Below, piece by piece: positions 24,250 to 32,732 of a stretch of DNA of 64,000 nt; position 1 is the stretch's first letter, and each line of letters starts with the position of its first letter. Under the pieces are notes generated by a model. It saw only the letters and a list, made by a program, of their open reading frames with translations, was not told the origin of the DNA and did no database searches. The DNA comes from DASWTL01 sp035575925 (lineage in GTDB: Bacteria; Bacteroidota; Bacteroidia; Sphingobacteriales; Sphingobacteriaceae): the NCBI GenBank assembly GCA_035575925.1, contig DATLXK010000050.1, forward strand, positions 1 to 64,000. Reading direction: 5' to 3'. Made by a program: the position numbers and the translations under genes.

Positions 24250-27054
24250 TCAGATCACTATATTCACTATTTTACCCTTAACAAATATTATCTTCCTTGG
24301 AGTTTTTCCATCCATGTAACGCTTTATATCTGCATTCTCCAGAACTATCTTTTCAACTTCATGCGAATCAAGCGCTAACGAGATGTTCAGGTTCATCTTC
24401 ATTTTTCCGTTTATAGATATGGGATAAGCGAATTCATTTTCAATAAGGTGCTCCGGATTAAATTTTGGATATTGTGTATAGGATAAGGAACCTCGCTCAT
24501 TACCCAGCAAAGTCCATAACTCTTCTGTAATGTGCGGAGCGTATGAATGCAGCACAATAACCAATTCCTGCAAAATTGCCCGTTTAGTACATTTAAGATC
24601 AGTAAGCTCATTTACACAGATCATAAAACTGGAAACCGAGGTATTGAAAGAAAAACGTTCAACATCTTCCTCTACTTTTTTAATGATTTTATGTAATGAT
24701 TTTAACTCCGCTTTAACCGGCTCATGATCAGATACCCTGAAATTAAACTGATCATCATGAAACAGCTTCCAGAATTTGCGAAGAAACTTAAACACACCTT
24801 CAATTCCATTGGTATTCCATGGTTTACTCTGCTCTAACGGACCAAGGAACATTTCATAAAGACGTAATGTATCGGCACCATAGCGTTCAATAATATCGTC
24901 AGGATTAACAACATTGAACTTCGACTTCGACATCTTTTCTACTTCTACCCCACAGGTATATTTCCCATTCTCCAGTATAAATTCCGCACTCTCAAATTCA
25001 GATCGGGATTTTTTAAATTTTTCCGTATTAAGAATGTCATTCTCAACTATATTTACATCAACGTGTATGGCTGAGACAGTATAATTATTTTTTAATTCAG
25101 CTGATACAAAAGTATTAGTCCCTCTCCCTTGTTCATCCACTATACGATAAACAAAATTTGAACGACCCTGGATCATCCCCTGGTTGATGAGCTTTTTGAA
25201 GGGTTCATCTTCAGTTACATAACTCAGGTCTTTCAAAAACTTATTCCAGAAACGGCTGTAAAGCAAGTGGCCTGTGGCATGTTCTGAACCTCCAATGTAG
25301 AGATCCACATCTTTCCAGTATTTAATAGCCGCTTCAGGAGCGAATACATCCTGATCCCTTTCTTCCGGCGAGGCCATATACCTGTACCAATACCAGCTGG
25401 AACCTGCCCAGCCAGGCATAGTACTGAGCTCATAAGGTTGTGCATTTTTATATTTCCAGTCTTCGGCTCTACCCAACGGTGGTTCACCCGATTCCGTAGG
25501 TAAATATTTATCTACTTCAGGCAAAAACAATGGCAGATCACTTTCATCAATAAGATATGGTAAGTCGTCTTTAAAAAATACAGGAACAGGTTCTCCCCAG
25601 TATCGTTGTCTCCCAAAAATAGCATCCCGCAAACGATAATTGATTTTGGCTTTACCGTTACCTAAATCTTCCAGTTTAGCTATTGCAACAGCAGTTGCCT
25701 CTTTATAACTTAACCCGTTAAGAAACCCTGAATTTACATACATTCCTTCTTTGGTTGGATCTCCTTGCTTATCCAGATCCTTTTGTCCGTCCAGTATCTG
25801 AATAATGGGCAAATTATATTGGGTAGCGAAAAGCCAGTCGCGCTGGTCTCCGGATGGTACTGCCATTACAGCCCCCGTACCGTATCCTGCCAGAACATAA
25901 TCAGCAATCCAGATCGGAATCGGTTCGCCCGTAAAAGGATGCGACGCGTAACTCCCGGTAAAGGCACCTGAAACGGACTTAGCATCTGCCATCCGGTCCA
26001 ACTCTGATTTCTTTTTTGTTTGATTGATATAATTTTGAATCTCCGTTTTTTGTCCGGGTGTAGTTAAGTGCTGAACAAGTTCATGCTCAGGTGCCAGGAC
26101 AAGAAAAGTAACACCAAAAACAGTATCGACCCGGGTGGTGAAAACTTCAATAGCCTCACCCGAAGAGGAGGTTGGGGTGAGGCCAAATCTAACCAGTGCT
26201 CCCACACTTTTCCCAATCCAGTTCCGCTGCATTTCTTTAAGAGGTTCCGGCCAGTCGATATGATCTAATCCCTGAAGTAACCGATCTGCATAAGCAGTAA
26301 TCCGCATGCTCCATTGCATCATTCTCTTTTGTTCTACAGGAAATCCACCACGTTCTGAAAAGCCGTCTTTAACCTCATCATTAGCCAATACGGTTCCTAA
26401 TGCCGGGCACCAGTTAACAGTACTTTCTTTCAGGTAGGTTAACCTGTATTTTAAAAGCTCTCTTTGCTTCTCTTCTTCTGATAAACCTTTCCATTCTTCC
26501 GCAGAAAAACTTTTCACATCGTCATCAGCAACTGCTTTTATACCTTGACTACCACCGGTTTCAAATTTATTGATCAGTATTTCTATCGATTCTGCTTTAT
26601 CTGCTTCTTCATTATACCACGAATTAAACAGCTGCATGAATATCCACTGCGTCCATTTATAATAATTAGGATCACTTGTTCTTACTTCACGGCTCCAGTC
26701 AAATGAAAAACCGATCTGATCAAGCTGTCTGCGGTATGTATTTATATTTTGCTCTGTAGTAATAGCCGGATGCTGACCTGTTTGGATAGCGTATTGCTCG
26801 GCCGGTAAGCCAAAAGAATCGTACCCCATAGGATGAAGCACATTGAAGCCTTTGAGACGCTTATATCTGGAGAATATATCTGACGCTATATATCCCAGGG
26901 GATGACCGACATGCAGCCCTGCCCCTGAAGGATACGGAAACATATCCAGAACATAATATTTAGGTTTGGGCGAATTATTATCAACTTTATATGTCTTTTT
27001 CTCTGCCCAAAACTGCTGCCATTTATTCTCTATTTCTCTGAACTGATAATCCAT
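24250..27054 (-). CDS. leuS: Leucyl-tRNA synthetase
   Basis: LeuS charges tRNA-Leu and edits mischarged products. The 934-residue protein starts at the ATG at 27054 (MDYQFREIENKWQQFW). It contains the HIGH-type motif LHVGH (48-51), the CP1 editing domain with TTRVDT, WAGSSWYWYRY, and EKMSKSKFN as KMSKS near residue 695. The open frame continues 64 codons upstream through the promoter and is not coding there. Bacteroidota-type insertions are present at about 135-180 and 640-695. A short palindromic insertion at residues 291-301 is described separately. Confidence 0.96.
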   Translation of the reverse strand: MDYQFREIENKWQQFWAEKKTYKVDNNSPKPKYYVLDMFPYPSGAGLHVGHPLGYIASDIFSRYKRLKGFNVLHPMGYDSFGLPAEQYAIQTGQHPAITTEQNINTYRRQLDQIGFSFDWSREVRTSDPNYYKWTQWIFMQLFNSWYNEEADKAESIEILINKFETGGSQGIKAVADDDVKSFSAEEWKGLSEEEKQRELLKYRLTYLKESTVNWCPALGTVLANDEVKDGFSERGGFPVEQKRMMQWSMRITAYADRLLQGLDHIDWPEPLKEMQRNWIGKSVGALVRFGLTPTSSSGEAIEVFTTRVDTVFGVTFLVLAPEHELVQHLTTPGQKTEIQNYINQTKKKSELDRMADAKSVSGAFTGSYASHPFTGEPIPIWIADYVLAGYGTGAVMAVPSGDQRDWLFATQYNLPIIQILDGQKDLDKQGDPTKEGMYVNSGFLNGLSYKEATAVAIAKLEDLGNGKAKINYRLRDAIFGRQRYWGEPVPVFFKDDLPYLIDESDLPLFLPEVDKYLPTESGEPPLGRAEDWKYKNAQPYELSTMPGWAGSSWYWYRYMASPEERDQDVFAPEAAIKYWKDVDLYIGGSEHATGHLLYSRFWNKFLKDLSYVTEDEPFKKLINQGMIQGRSNFVYRIVDEQGRGTNTFVSAELKNNYTVSAIHVDVNIVENDILNTEKFKKSRSEFESAEFILENGKYTCGVEVEKMSKSKFNVVNPDDIIERYGADTLRLYEMFLGPLEQSKPWNTNGIEGVFKFLRKFWKLFHDDQFNFRVSDHEPVKAELKSLHKIIKKVEEDVERFSFNTSVSSFMICVNELTDLKCTKRAILQELVIVLHSYAPHITEELWTLLGNERGSLSYTQYPKFNPEHLIENEFAYPISINGKMKMNLNISLALDSHEVEKIVLENADIKRYMDGKTPRKIIFVKGKIVNIVI
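26153..26183. repeat. Palindromic repeat unit embedded in the leuS coding sequence
   Basis: GCCTCACCC (26153-26161) and GGGTGAGGC (26175-26183) form a perfect nine-base inverted repeat around a 13-base loop. In LeuS it encodes the PTSSSGEA stretch in the editing domain, where other LeuS proteins have fewer residues. The sequence resembles the CTCACCCC...GGGGTGAGG dispersed repeats I associate with intergenic DNA in Sphingobacteriaceae. Confidence 0.5.
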
Positions 27055-27070
27055 ATATTTACTAAAGTTG

Positions 27071-27078
27071 CGAAAATA
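27071..27078 (-). promoter_or_regulatory. Candidate -7 promoter element of leuS
   Basis: TATTTTCG on the minus strand lies 16 bases before the leuS ATG. It is the same variant of TAnnTTTG found before surE and ftsX. Confidence 0.4.
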
Positions 27079-27188
27079 CAAAAACTCTGCATTTCTGACC
27101 GTTAAAGCTTTAAGTTCAATATCCTTGCGGATTGATAAAGTAATAACACTTTGATACATATAATTTACGTTTATAGCACGAAATCTTT

Positions 27189-27196
27189 TATTTTCG
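27189..27196 (+). promoter_or_regulatory. Candidate -7 promoter element of ftsX
   Basis: TATTTTCG followed by CACATC lies 19 bases before the ftsX ATG at 27216, divergent from the leuS element. Confidence 0.4.
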
Positions 27197-27215
27197 CACA
27201 TCAATCTATTGGATA

Positions 27216-28094
27216 ATGGAAGAATTTGAAGTAAGCACTTCCTCAAAAAAAACTAAGACAGTTTATTTATCAACTGTTATAAGTATTGCGCTGGTTTTGC
27301 TCATGACTGGTTTACTTGGCCTGATATTAGTTCATGCAAAAAACCTTTCTAACTATGTAAAGGAGAATATCGTTCTTAATATTATAGTGAATGATGGTGC
27401 AAAAGAGGTGGACGTTCTTGCGCTGCAAAAGCAACTGGATTCACATCCCCATATTTTAAAAACCCAATATGTCAGTAAAGAGCTTGCCGCACGTAACCTG
27501 ACAAAAGACCTGGGCGAAGATTTTGTAGAATTTCTTGGATATAACCCATTATTGTCTTCTATAGATGTATACATGAAAGCTGAGTACGCAAATAATGCCA
27601 GCATTCAGTCATTTACTAAACAACTAAGCCGCAATCCGCTTGTAAAAGAAGCCATTTACCAGAAATCTTTAATTGATATGGTAAATCAGAATATCAAAAT
27701 AATCGGACTTATTATCCTGGCATTTGCCGGCATTCTTTTAATTATATCCATTGCATTGATTAATAATACCATACGCTTGGCCATCTACTCTCAGCGTTTC
27801 TTGATTAAGAGTATGCAACTGGTGGGAGCAACTAAAAACTTTATCAGAAAACCATTTATAAGTTATGGAATTCTTCATGGTTTATTGGGTGCTTTAATTG
27901 CTATTATTTTATTATTGCTCACATTATATTTTGCTCAGAAACAAGTTCCGGAAATGATTATTCTGAGAAACTGGCTTGAGTTTGCTATAGTATTTATGGG
28001 GGTAATTATAATGGGAATATTAATTGCCGGATTAAGCACTTATTTTGCTGTAAGCAAATACTTACGTTTAAAAATACACGATCTTTACAGATAA
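27216..28094 (+). CDS. ftsX: Cell division protein FtsX
   Basis: FtsX is the permease-like subunit of the FtsEX complex that controls peptidoglycan hydrolysis at the septum. The 292-residue protein has the standard layout: one membrane segment (about 20-42), an extracytoplasmic domain (about 45-165, with QYVSKELAARNL), and three C-terminal membrane segments (about 165-290) with the RFLIKSMQLVGAT loop. ftsE is not adjacent. It overlaps the next gene by one base and begins the ftsX-DUF3098-uppP-truB-ribF string. Confidence 0.93.
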   Translation: MEEFEVSTSSKKTKTVYLSTVISIALVLLMTGLLGLILVHAKNLSNYVKENIVLNIIVNDGAKEVDVLALQKQLDSHPHILKTQYVSKELAARNLTKDLGEDFVEFLGYNPLLSSIDVYMKAEYANNASIQSFTKQLSRNPLVKEAIYQKSLIDMVNQNIKIIGLIILAFAGILLIISIALINNTIRLAIYSQRFLIKSMQLVGATKNFIRKPFISYGILHGLLGALIAIILLLLTLYFAQKQVPEMIILRNWLEFAIVFMGVIIMGILIAGLSTYFAVSKYLRLKIHDLYR

Positions 28095-28327
28095 TGGCTC
28101 AAAAAAATACTCAGAACACCGAAAATGATATTCCATTCGTTTTTGGAAAAAACAACTACCGGTTACTGCTTTTAAGCATTGCCGTGGTAGCTGCCGGTTT
28201 TATTTTGATGATAGGCGAAACAGACATTTATGATTTCAGAAAAACAGTTTTGGCCCCTATAGTAGTGCTATCGGGTTTTGTAATTGGCTTTTTTGCAATC
28301 CTGAAAAAACCTGATCACAATAAATGA
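28094..28327 (+). CDS. DUF3098 membrane protein
   Basis: The 77-residue protein has the DUF3098 layout: FGKNNYRLLLLSIAVVAAGFILM followed by a second membrane helix (about 55-70). Function is unknown. It sits between ftsX and uppP in Bacteroidota, overlapping both neighbours by one and four bases, so it is coupled to envelope genes. Confidence 0.88.
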   Translation: MAQKNTQNTENDIPFVFGKNNYRLLLLSIAVVAAGFILMIGETDIYDFRKTVLAPIVVLSGFVIGFFAILKKPDHNK

Positions 28328-29109
28328 ACATTATTGAAGCTATAATTCTGGCGATCATTGAAGGATTGACAGAGTTTCTGCCTGTATCTTCCACCGGTCA
28401 CATGATCATTGGATCAACTATGATGGGGCTACAGGAAAGCCCTTTCGTAAAGATGTTTACCGTTGCAATTCAATTCGGCGCTATCCTTTCGGTTGTGTTT
28501 CTTTATCGTCGTCGTTTTTTTAAATCATTTGATTTTTACTTTAAACTTTTTGTCGCGTTCCTGCCCGCAGCAGTATTCGGCTATATTTTCAATGATTACA
28601 TCGACAAAATGCTTGAAAGCGTAATTATTGTGGCATTTATGCTTGTAATTGGAGGAGTAGTACTGGTTTGTATTGATGACTGGTTTAAAGCAGGCGATAT
28701 AGATTTCGACGTAAATTATAAAGAAGCATTTATCATTGGATTATTCCAGGTGATTGCAATGATACCCGGCGTTTCCAGATCTGCAGCTACTATTATCGGA
28801 GGATTAACCCAAAAGCTTACCCGCAAAGCGGCCGCAGAATTCTCATTTTTCCTTGCCGTTCCAACCATGTTTGCTGCAACAATATATAAAATGTATCAAT
28901 ATCATACTGAATATGGCATTAAAAACACTGATCTGGATGTATTATTTATAGGGAATTTAGTGGCGTTTATTGTCGCTTTTTTTGCCATCAAATCATTTGT
29001 TAATTATGTTACTGAACATGGTTTTAAGGTATTCGGTTACTACCGGATAGCTGTTGGAGTAATTATCCTGGTTTTATATTTTATGGGATACGATCTGAAG
29101 GTGGTGTAA
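28324..29109 (+). CDS. uppP: Undecaprenyl-diphosphate phosphatase
   Basis: UppP (BacA) recycles the lipid carrier used for peptidoglycan and O-antigen synthesis. The 261-residue multi-pass membrane protein has EGLTEFLPVSSTGHMII (about 13-29) with the catalytic glutamates, and PGVSRSAATIIGGL (about 145-158). The overlap with DUF3098 is four bases (ATGA), and truB starts immediately after its stop codon. Confidence 0.96.
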   Translation: MNIIEAIILAIIEGLTEFLPVSSTGHMIIGSTMMGLQESPFVKMFTVAIQFGAILSVVFLYRRRFFKSFDFYFKLFVAFLPAAVFGYIFNDYIDKMLESVIIVAFMLVIGGVVLVCIDDWFKAGDIDFDVNYKEAFIIGLFQVIAMIPGVSRSAATIIGGLTQKLTRKAAAEFSFFLAVPTMFAATIYKMYQYHTEYGIKNTDLDVLFIGNLVAFIVAFFAIKSFVNYVTEHGFKVFGYYRIAVGVIILVLYFMGYDLKVV

Positions 29110-29829
29110 GTGAGTGTAGAAAAAACTTTTCCCGAATTTAATTTTACTGCAGGGGAACTTCTCCTGATAAACAAACCTTATAACTGGACCAGTTTTGATG
29201 TTGTAGGCAAGATCAGAAATTCATTTAAACCCCTCAAACTGAAAGTTGGCCATGCCGGAACACTCGATCCGCTGGCTACTGGTTTACTTATACTTTGTAC
29301 AGGAAAACTTACTAAAAAAATTGATGAGTATCAGGCTCAGGAAAAGGAATATACAGGCACTTTAGTATTGGGGGCAACCACCCCGTCTTATGACCTTGAA
29401 ACCGCCGTTGATCATACTTTTGATACTTCATCACTAACCCTTGAGCAGATCTCAGCAACTTGCAGTCAATTTATCGGCGAGCTGGAACAATATCCACCAG
29501 CCCATTCGGCACTTAAAGTATCCGGAGAACGATTATACGAAAAAGCCCGTCGTGGTGAAACCGTTGAACTGAAAGCAAGGAAAATAGTTATTACAATCTT
29601 TGAGCTTACGCGGATTGAATTACCTGAAATAGATTTTAGAGTGGTGTGCAGTAAAGGAACCTACATCAGATCACTGGTATATGATTTTGGCAAAGCATTA
29701 GATAATGGCGCCTATTTATCAGCTTTGCGAAGAACCCGCAATGGAGAATTTGATGTAAAAGATGCTTTTGAAGTTATGGAATTGGTAACACATATCCGCA
29801 AATTGAAAGAGAACGCGAACCTGAAATAG
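29110..29829 (+). CDS. truB: tRNA pseudouridine(55) synthase
   Basis: TruB makes the universal pseudouridine 55 in tRNA. The 239-residue protein has NKP.NWTSFDVV, the catalytic-aspartate motif GHAGTLDPLATGLL (about 49-62), YPPAHSALKVSGERLYEKAR, and CSKGTYIRSL. It uses a GTG start directly adjacent to the uppP TAA, so it is probably translated by reinitiation. ribF follows 18 bp later. Confidence 0.95.
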   Translation: MSVEKTFPEFNFTAGELLLINKPYNWTSFDVVGKIRNSFKPLKLKVGHAGTLDPLATGLLILCTGKLTKKIDEYQAQEKEYTGTLVLGATTPSYDLETAVDHTFDTSSLTLEQISATCSQFIGELEQYPPAHSALKVSGERLYEKARRGETVELKARKIVITIFELTRIELPEIDFRVVCSKGTYIRSLVYDFGKALDNGAYLSALRRTRNGEFDVKDAFEVMELVTHIRKLKENANLK

Positions 29830-29831
29830 CG

Positions 29832-29839
29832 TAATTTTG
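29832..29839 (+). promoter_or_regulatory. Candidate internal -7 promoter element before ribF
   Basis: TAATTTTG fits the TAnnTTTG consensus and ends eight bases before the ribF ATG, giving ribF a possible short-leader promoter within the operon. Confidence 0.35.
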
Positions 29840-29847
29840 AAATATCC

Positions 29848-30900
29848 ATGAAGATATACAACCACATCGATGAGTTTAAAGCCCTTAAAAATGCTGTGGT
29901 TACTATCGGAACTTTTGACGGGGTACATATCGGGCATCAAAAAATATTGGGCCGGTTAAAAGAACTTGCACACCAAACGGGTGGAGAATCAGTGATCCTG
30001 ACTTTCTTCCCGCACCCCAGAATGATCCTTCATCCTGAAGATCTGAATCTCAAACTGATTACATCCATAACCGAGAAAGCGGAATTATTAACACAAGCCG
30101 GGATCGACCATCTGATCATCACCCCTTTTACACGGGATTTTTCTAACCAATCTCCTGAAGATTATATTAAAAAAGTACTGGTAGAAAAAATAGGCACCAA
30201 AAAGATCGTCGTAGGTTATGATCACCGTTTTGGGAAGGATAGATCGGGTAGTTTAAAGGATTTGCAGGAATTTAGCCCGGCTTATGGCTTTGAGGTGGAA
30301 GAGATCTCGGAGCAGGATGTTAATGATGTAGCTGTAAGCTCTACACAAATACGAAGTGCACTGCTTTCAGGGGATGCAGATACAGCAAATGAATTCCTGG
30401 GATATGCTTTTAAATTAAACGGAAGAGTTGTACGCGGAGATCAATTAGGCAGAACGCTTGGATACCCTACAGCTAATCTTTTTGTAGAAGAAACCTATAA
30501 ACTAATCCCGGGAGATGGAATTTATGCTGTCTTAGTGGAAGTAGATCAGAAGCCAGAAGTCCGAACCCGGAAGACCGAGGTACAAAGTACAAAGTCAGAG
30601 ATAAATTCTTTAAATGTAACCCCTTCTGATTTAAACAAAAATAACCAGTACTCAATACTCAATACTCAATACTCAATACTCAAAAAAGGGATGGGTTACA
30701 TTGGCTCGCGCCCAACCATTAACGGTATGACCCGGAATATCGAAGTGAATATTTTCGATTTCGATGAAGACATTTACAATCAAAAAATAACCCTGCACTT
30801 TCTTCAGTTCATTCGCCCGGATAAAAAATTTGCTTCACTTGAAGATCTTAAAGTCCAACTGGCTAAAGACAAAATAAAGGCCATGGAATTAATTGGTTAA
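29848..30900 (+). CDS. ribF: Bifunctional riboflavin kinase/FAD synthetase
   Basis: RibF phosphorylates riboflavin and adenylylates FMN to FAD. The N-terminal FAD synthetase domain (about 1-185) shows TIGTFDGVHIGHQ, TFFPHPR, VGYDHRFGKDR and SSTQIR. The C-terminal flavokinase domain has GDQLGRTLGYPTANL near 200 and resumes with MGYIGSRPTI. Between them, about 45 residues (233-281) rich in N, Q, S and T interrupt the flavokinase domain; they come partly from a seven-base tandem repeat. At 350 residues it is longer than the usual 310 or so. The frame is intact, so the insert is translated. Confidence 0.93.
   Translation: MKIYNHIDEFKALKNAVVTIGTFDGVHIGHQKILGRLKELAHQTGGESVILTFFPHPRMILHPEDLNLKLITSITEKAELLTQAGIDHLIITPFTRDFSNQSPEDYIKKVLVEKIGTKKIVVGYDHRFGKDRSGSLKDLQEFSPAYGFEVEEISEQDVNDVAVSSTQIRSALLSGDADTANEFLGYAFKLNGRVVRGDQLGRTLGYPTANLFVEETYKLIPGDGIYAVLVEVDQKPEVRTRKTEVQSTKSEINSLNVTPSDLNKNNQYSILNTQYSILKKGMGYIGSRPTINGMTRNIEVNIFDFDEDIYNQKITLHFLQFIRPDKKFASLEDLKVQLAKDKIKAMELIG
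30650..30683 (+). repeat. Seven-base tandem repeat inside ribF
   Basis: The unit ACTCAAT is repeated 4.9 times without mismatch. Because seven is not a multiple of three, the translated insert (QYSILNTQYSIL) changes with frame, and each gain or loss of a unit would shift the frame of the flavokinase domain. Confidence 0.9.
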
Positions 30901-30927
30901 ATTATTTAGTTACCTTCATTTAAGGCT

Positions 30928-31974
30928 ATGGCTAAACTTAATATAGATAAGCAAGACACTGAATTATTAAACCATGCTATTGAACAATGGCGAAGTGAGC
31001 AACTTATTGATGACGAAACCTCTATAAAATTAAAAACCTCTTATGAAATAAAAGGATTTGACTGGGGTCGCCTTGCACAATATTCTTTTTGGATAGCCCT
31101 GATTTGCGGCATCGTTGCTTTTGCATCGTTGATCATAGATGATAATGTAATCAATTATCTAAAAAAGCTGTATGACACTCCAGATATTGTGATAAGTGTG
31201 GTATCCGGAATTTTGGCTGTGACCCTTTTTTACCTGGGACAAAGACAAAAACAGCAACATCCGGAACGTATTTTCAGTAATGAAGCAATCATCTTCCTGG
31301 GAGTACTTTTTACAGCAAGCAGCATTGCTTTTTTAGGAAAAACATTTGATAACGGATCCGGCCATTTTTCCATTTTATTCCTGTTATCCGTATTGGTATA
31401 CAGCATTTTGGCGTGGAAATTCAAATCCCGTTTAATCTGGGCCTTCGCTTTAATCTCACTGGGAAGCTGGTTCGGTACCGAAACCGGATATCAAACAAAC
31501 TGGAGCTATTATTTTTTAGGAATGAACTATCCGCTCCGCTTTGTATTTTTTGGAGCCCTGTTGGTTATTCTTGGTTTCCTGATGAAAAAATTTAACCGTT
31601 TAGAGCATTTTCGTATACTTACTTACATCATCGGGATGCTTTATCTTTTTATTTCACTCTGGCTCATCTCTATTTTTGGAAACTTCGGGACCATTGAAGA
31701 CTGGATGAAAATTAAACAAGCCAATATTTTCTATTGGGGAATTGTTTCGGCACTCGTAGCGGTTGGGTTTACTATATACGGGCTTAAAAAGAAAGATACC
31801 ATAGCACGGGAGTTTGGGATTACCTTTTTGTTAATAAACCTGTACACCCGCTATTTCGAATATTTTTGGGATGTAACAGATAAAACCATATTTTTTGGTA
31901 TCCTGGCCATCTCATTCTGGATTATTGGCCGTAAAGCGGAGAAAATCTGGAATATTGAATTTTTGAAGAAATAG
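30928..31974 (+). CDS. DUF2157 domain membrane protein
   Basis: The 348-residue protein has a soluble N-terminus (about 1-45, L..WRSEQLIDDETS.KL), matching DUF2157, then nine or ten hydrophobic segments. There is no catalytic motif, and the function is unknown. It is the last gene of the ftsX-to-ribF string, 27 bp after ribF, and its stop codon forms the base of a long terminator hairpin. Confidence 0.8.
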   Translation: MAKLNIDKQDTELLNHAIEQWRSEQLIDDETSIKLKTSYEIKGFDWGRLAQYSFWIALICGIVAFASLIIDDNVINYLKKLYDTPDIVISVVSGILAVTLFYLGQRQKQQHPERIFSNEAIIFLGVLFTASSIAFLGKTFDNGSGHFSILFLLSVLVYSILAWKFKSRLIWAFALISLGSWFGTETGYQTNWSYYFLGMNYPLRFVFFGALLVILGFLMKKFNRLEHFRILTYIIGMLYLFISLWLISIFGNFGTIEDWMKIKQANIFYWGIVSALVAVGFTIYGLKKKDTIAREFGITFLLINLYTRYFEYFWDVTDKTIFFGILAISFWIIGRKAEKIWNIEFLKK

Positions 31975-32010
31975 CATGATACATTTTGCATTACGCAAAA
32001 TGTATCATGC
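31974..32010 (+). terminator. Long hairpin terminator after the DUF2157 gene
   Basis: A perfect 16-bp stem (31974-31989 with 31995-32010) closes on a five-base loop, followed by a T-rich stretch (GTTTCTTTC). The stem begins at the last base of the stop codon. Confidence 0.75.
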
Positions 32011-32113
32011 GTTTCTTTCACGATAGCTTGAATAGGACCTGTCGTAGAGCCCAATTTATAAGATTAAATCTTATGTCTTATTGTGTTTTATGCTTGTTTT
32101 ACAAATTGCACAT

Positions 32114-32629
32114 TCATATCCAATTTATATCATCTCCAACAACAACAGATCCCGCTTCTGTTACAGCACCCCAGGTTAATCCATACTCTTTGCGACTAAT
32201 CTTTCCCTTTACCTCGAAGCCAGCCTTTAAATTTCCATAAAAATCAGTTGCAGAACCACCGTATTCTACATCAAGAGTAACAGCTTTGGTTACATCACGG
32301 ATAGTCAGATCACCTGTTAATTTAAATTGGTCTTCCCCTGCTTTTTCAAATACCGTTGATCTGAAAGTTATTGTCGGATAAGTTGCCACATCGAAAAAAT
32401 CAGCGGCCCGCAAATGATCATCCCGCTGAGATTGATTAGTACTTATGCTGGATGGATCAATAGTAAATTCTACTCTTGCATCTTCAAAATTATCACCATT
32501 GGTTTCTACAATGCCGTCAAATTTTTGAAAACTGCCGCTTACCGTTGATATTACCAGATGCTTAACCTTAAAATTTACTTCAGAATGGGTCGGGTCTACT
32601 ACCCATTTTATTTTTGTCAGAGTTTCCAT
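32114..32629 (-). CDS. YceI family protein
   Basis: The 171-residue protein has the YceI lipocalin-like fold that binds polyisoprenoids or similar amphiphiles: W.VDPTHSEVNFKVKHL.IS.V.G.F at the N-terminus, DDHLRAADFFDV, YPTITFRST and G.LTIRDVTK. It lacks a signal peptide, so this copy is cytosolic, unlike E. coli YceI. It is monocistronic, and its promoter is overlapped by a perfect 24-bp palindrome, pointing to repression by a dimeric regulator. Confidence 0.92.
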   Translation of the reverse strand: METLTKIKWVVDPTHSEVNFKVKHLVISTVSGSFQKFDGIVETNGDNFEDARVEFTIDPSSISTNQSQRDDHLRAADFFDVATYPTITFRSTVFEKAGEDQFKLTGDLTIRDVTKAVTLDVEYGGSATDFYGNLKAGFEVKGKISRKEYGLTWGAVTEAGSVVVGDDINWI

Positions 32630-32653
32630 AATTCGTTTTTTTCAAAGATGACA

Positions 32654-32677
32654 AATTACATGTTTAAACATGTAATT
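32654..32677. promoter_or_regulatory. Perfect 24-bp palindromic operator at the yceI promoter
   Basis: AATTACATGTTT and its exact reverse complement form an uninterrupted 24-bp palindrome. On the minus strand it ends four bases before a near-consensus -7 element (CATCTTTG, 32649-32642), so it covers the spacer and -33 region of the yceI promoter. This is the position of a repressor site of the MarR/TetR dimer type; the regulator is not encoded next to it. Confidence 0.6.
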
Positions 32678-32683
32678 CAGATG

Positions 32684-32712
32684 TCAAATAAAAAACCCGA
32701 CTAAGTCAGGTT
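32684..32712 (-). terminator. Terminator of the sulfate-assimilation operon (after osmC)
   Basis: On the minus strand AACCTGAC (32712-32705) pairs with GTCGGGTT (32701-32694) through one G-U pair, followed by a T-rich tract. It lies 20 bp after the osmC stop codon. Confidence 0.85.
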
Positions 32713-32732
32713 CAAATTCGAGAACTTATTGT

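Noticed and set aside
30650..30683. A CRISPR-like or other regular repeat array in ribF.
   Set aside because: The unit is seven bases without spacers, so it is a simple tandem repeat. No CRISPR array or cas gene was found in the window.
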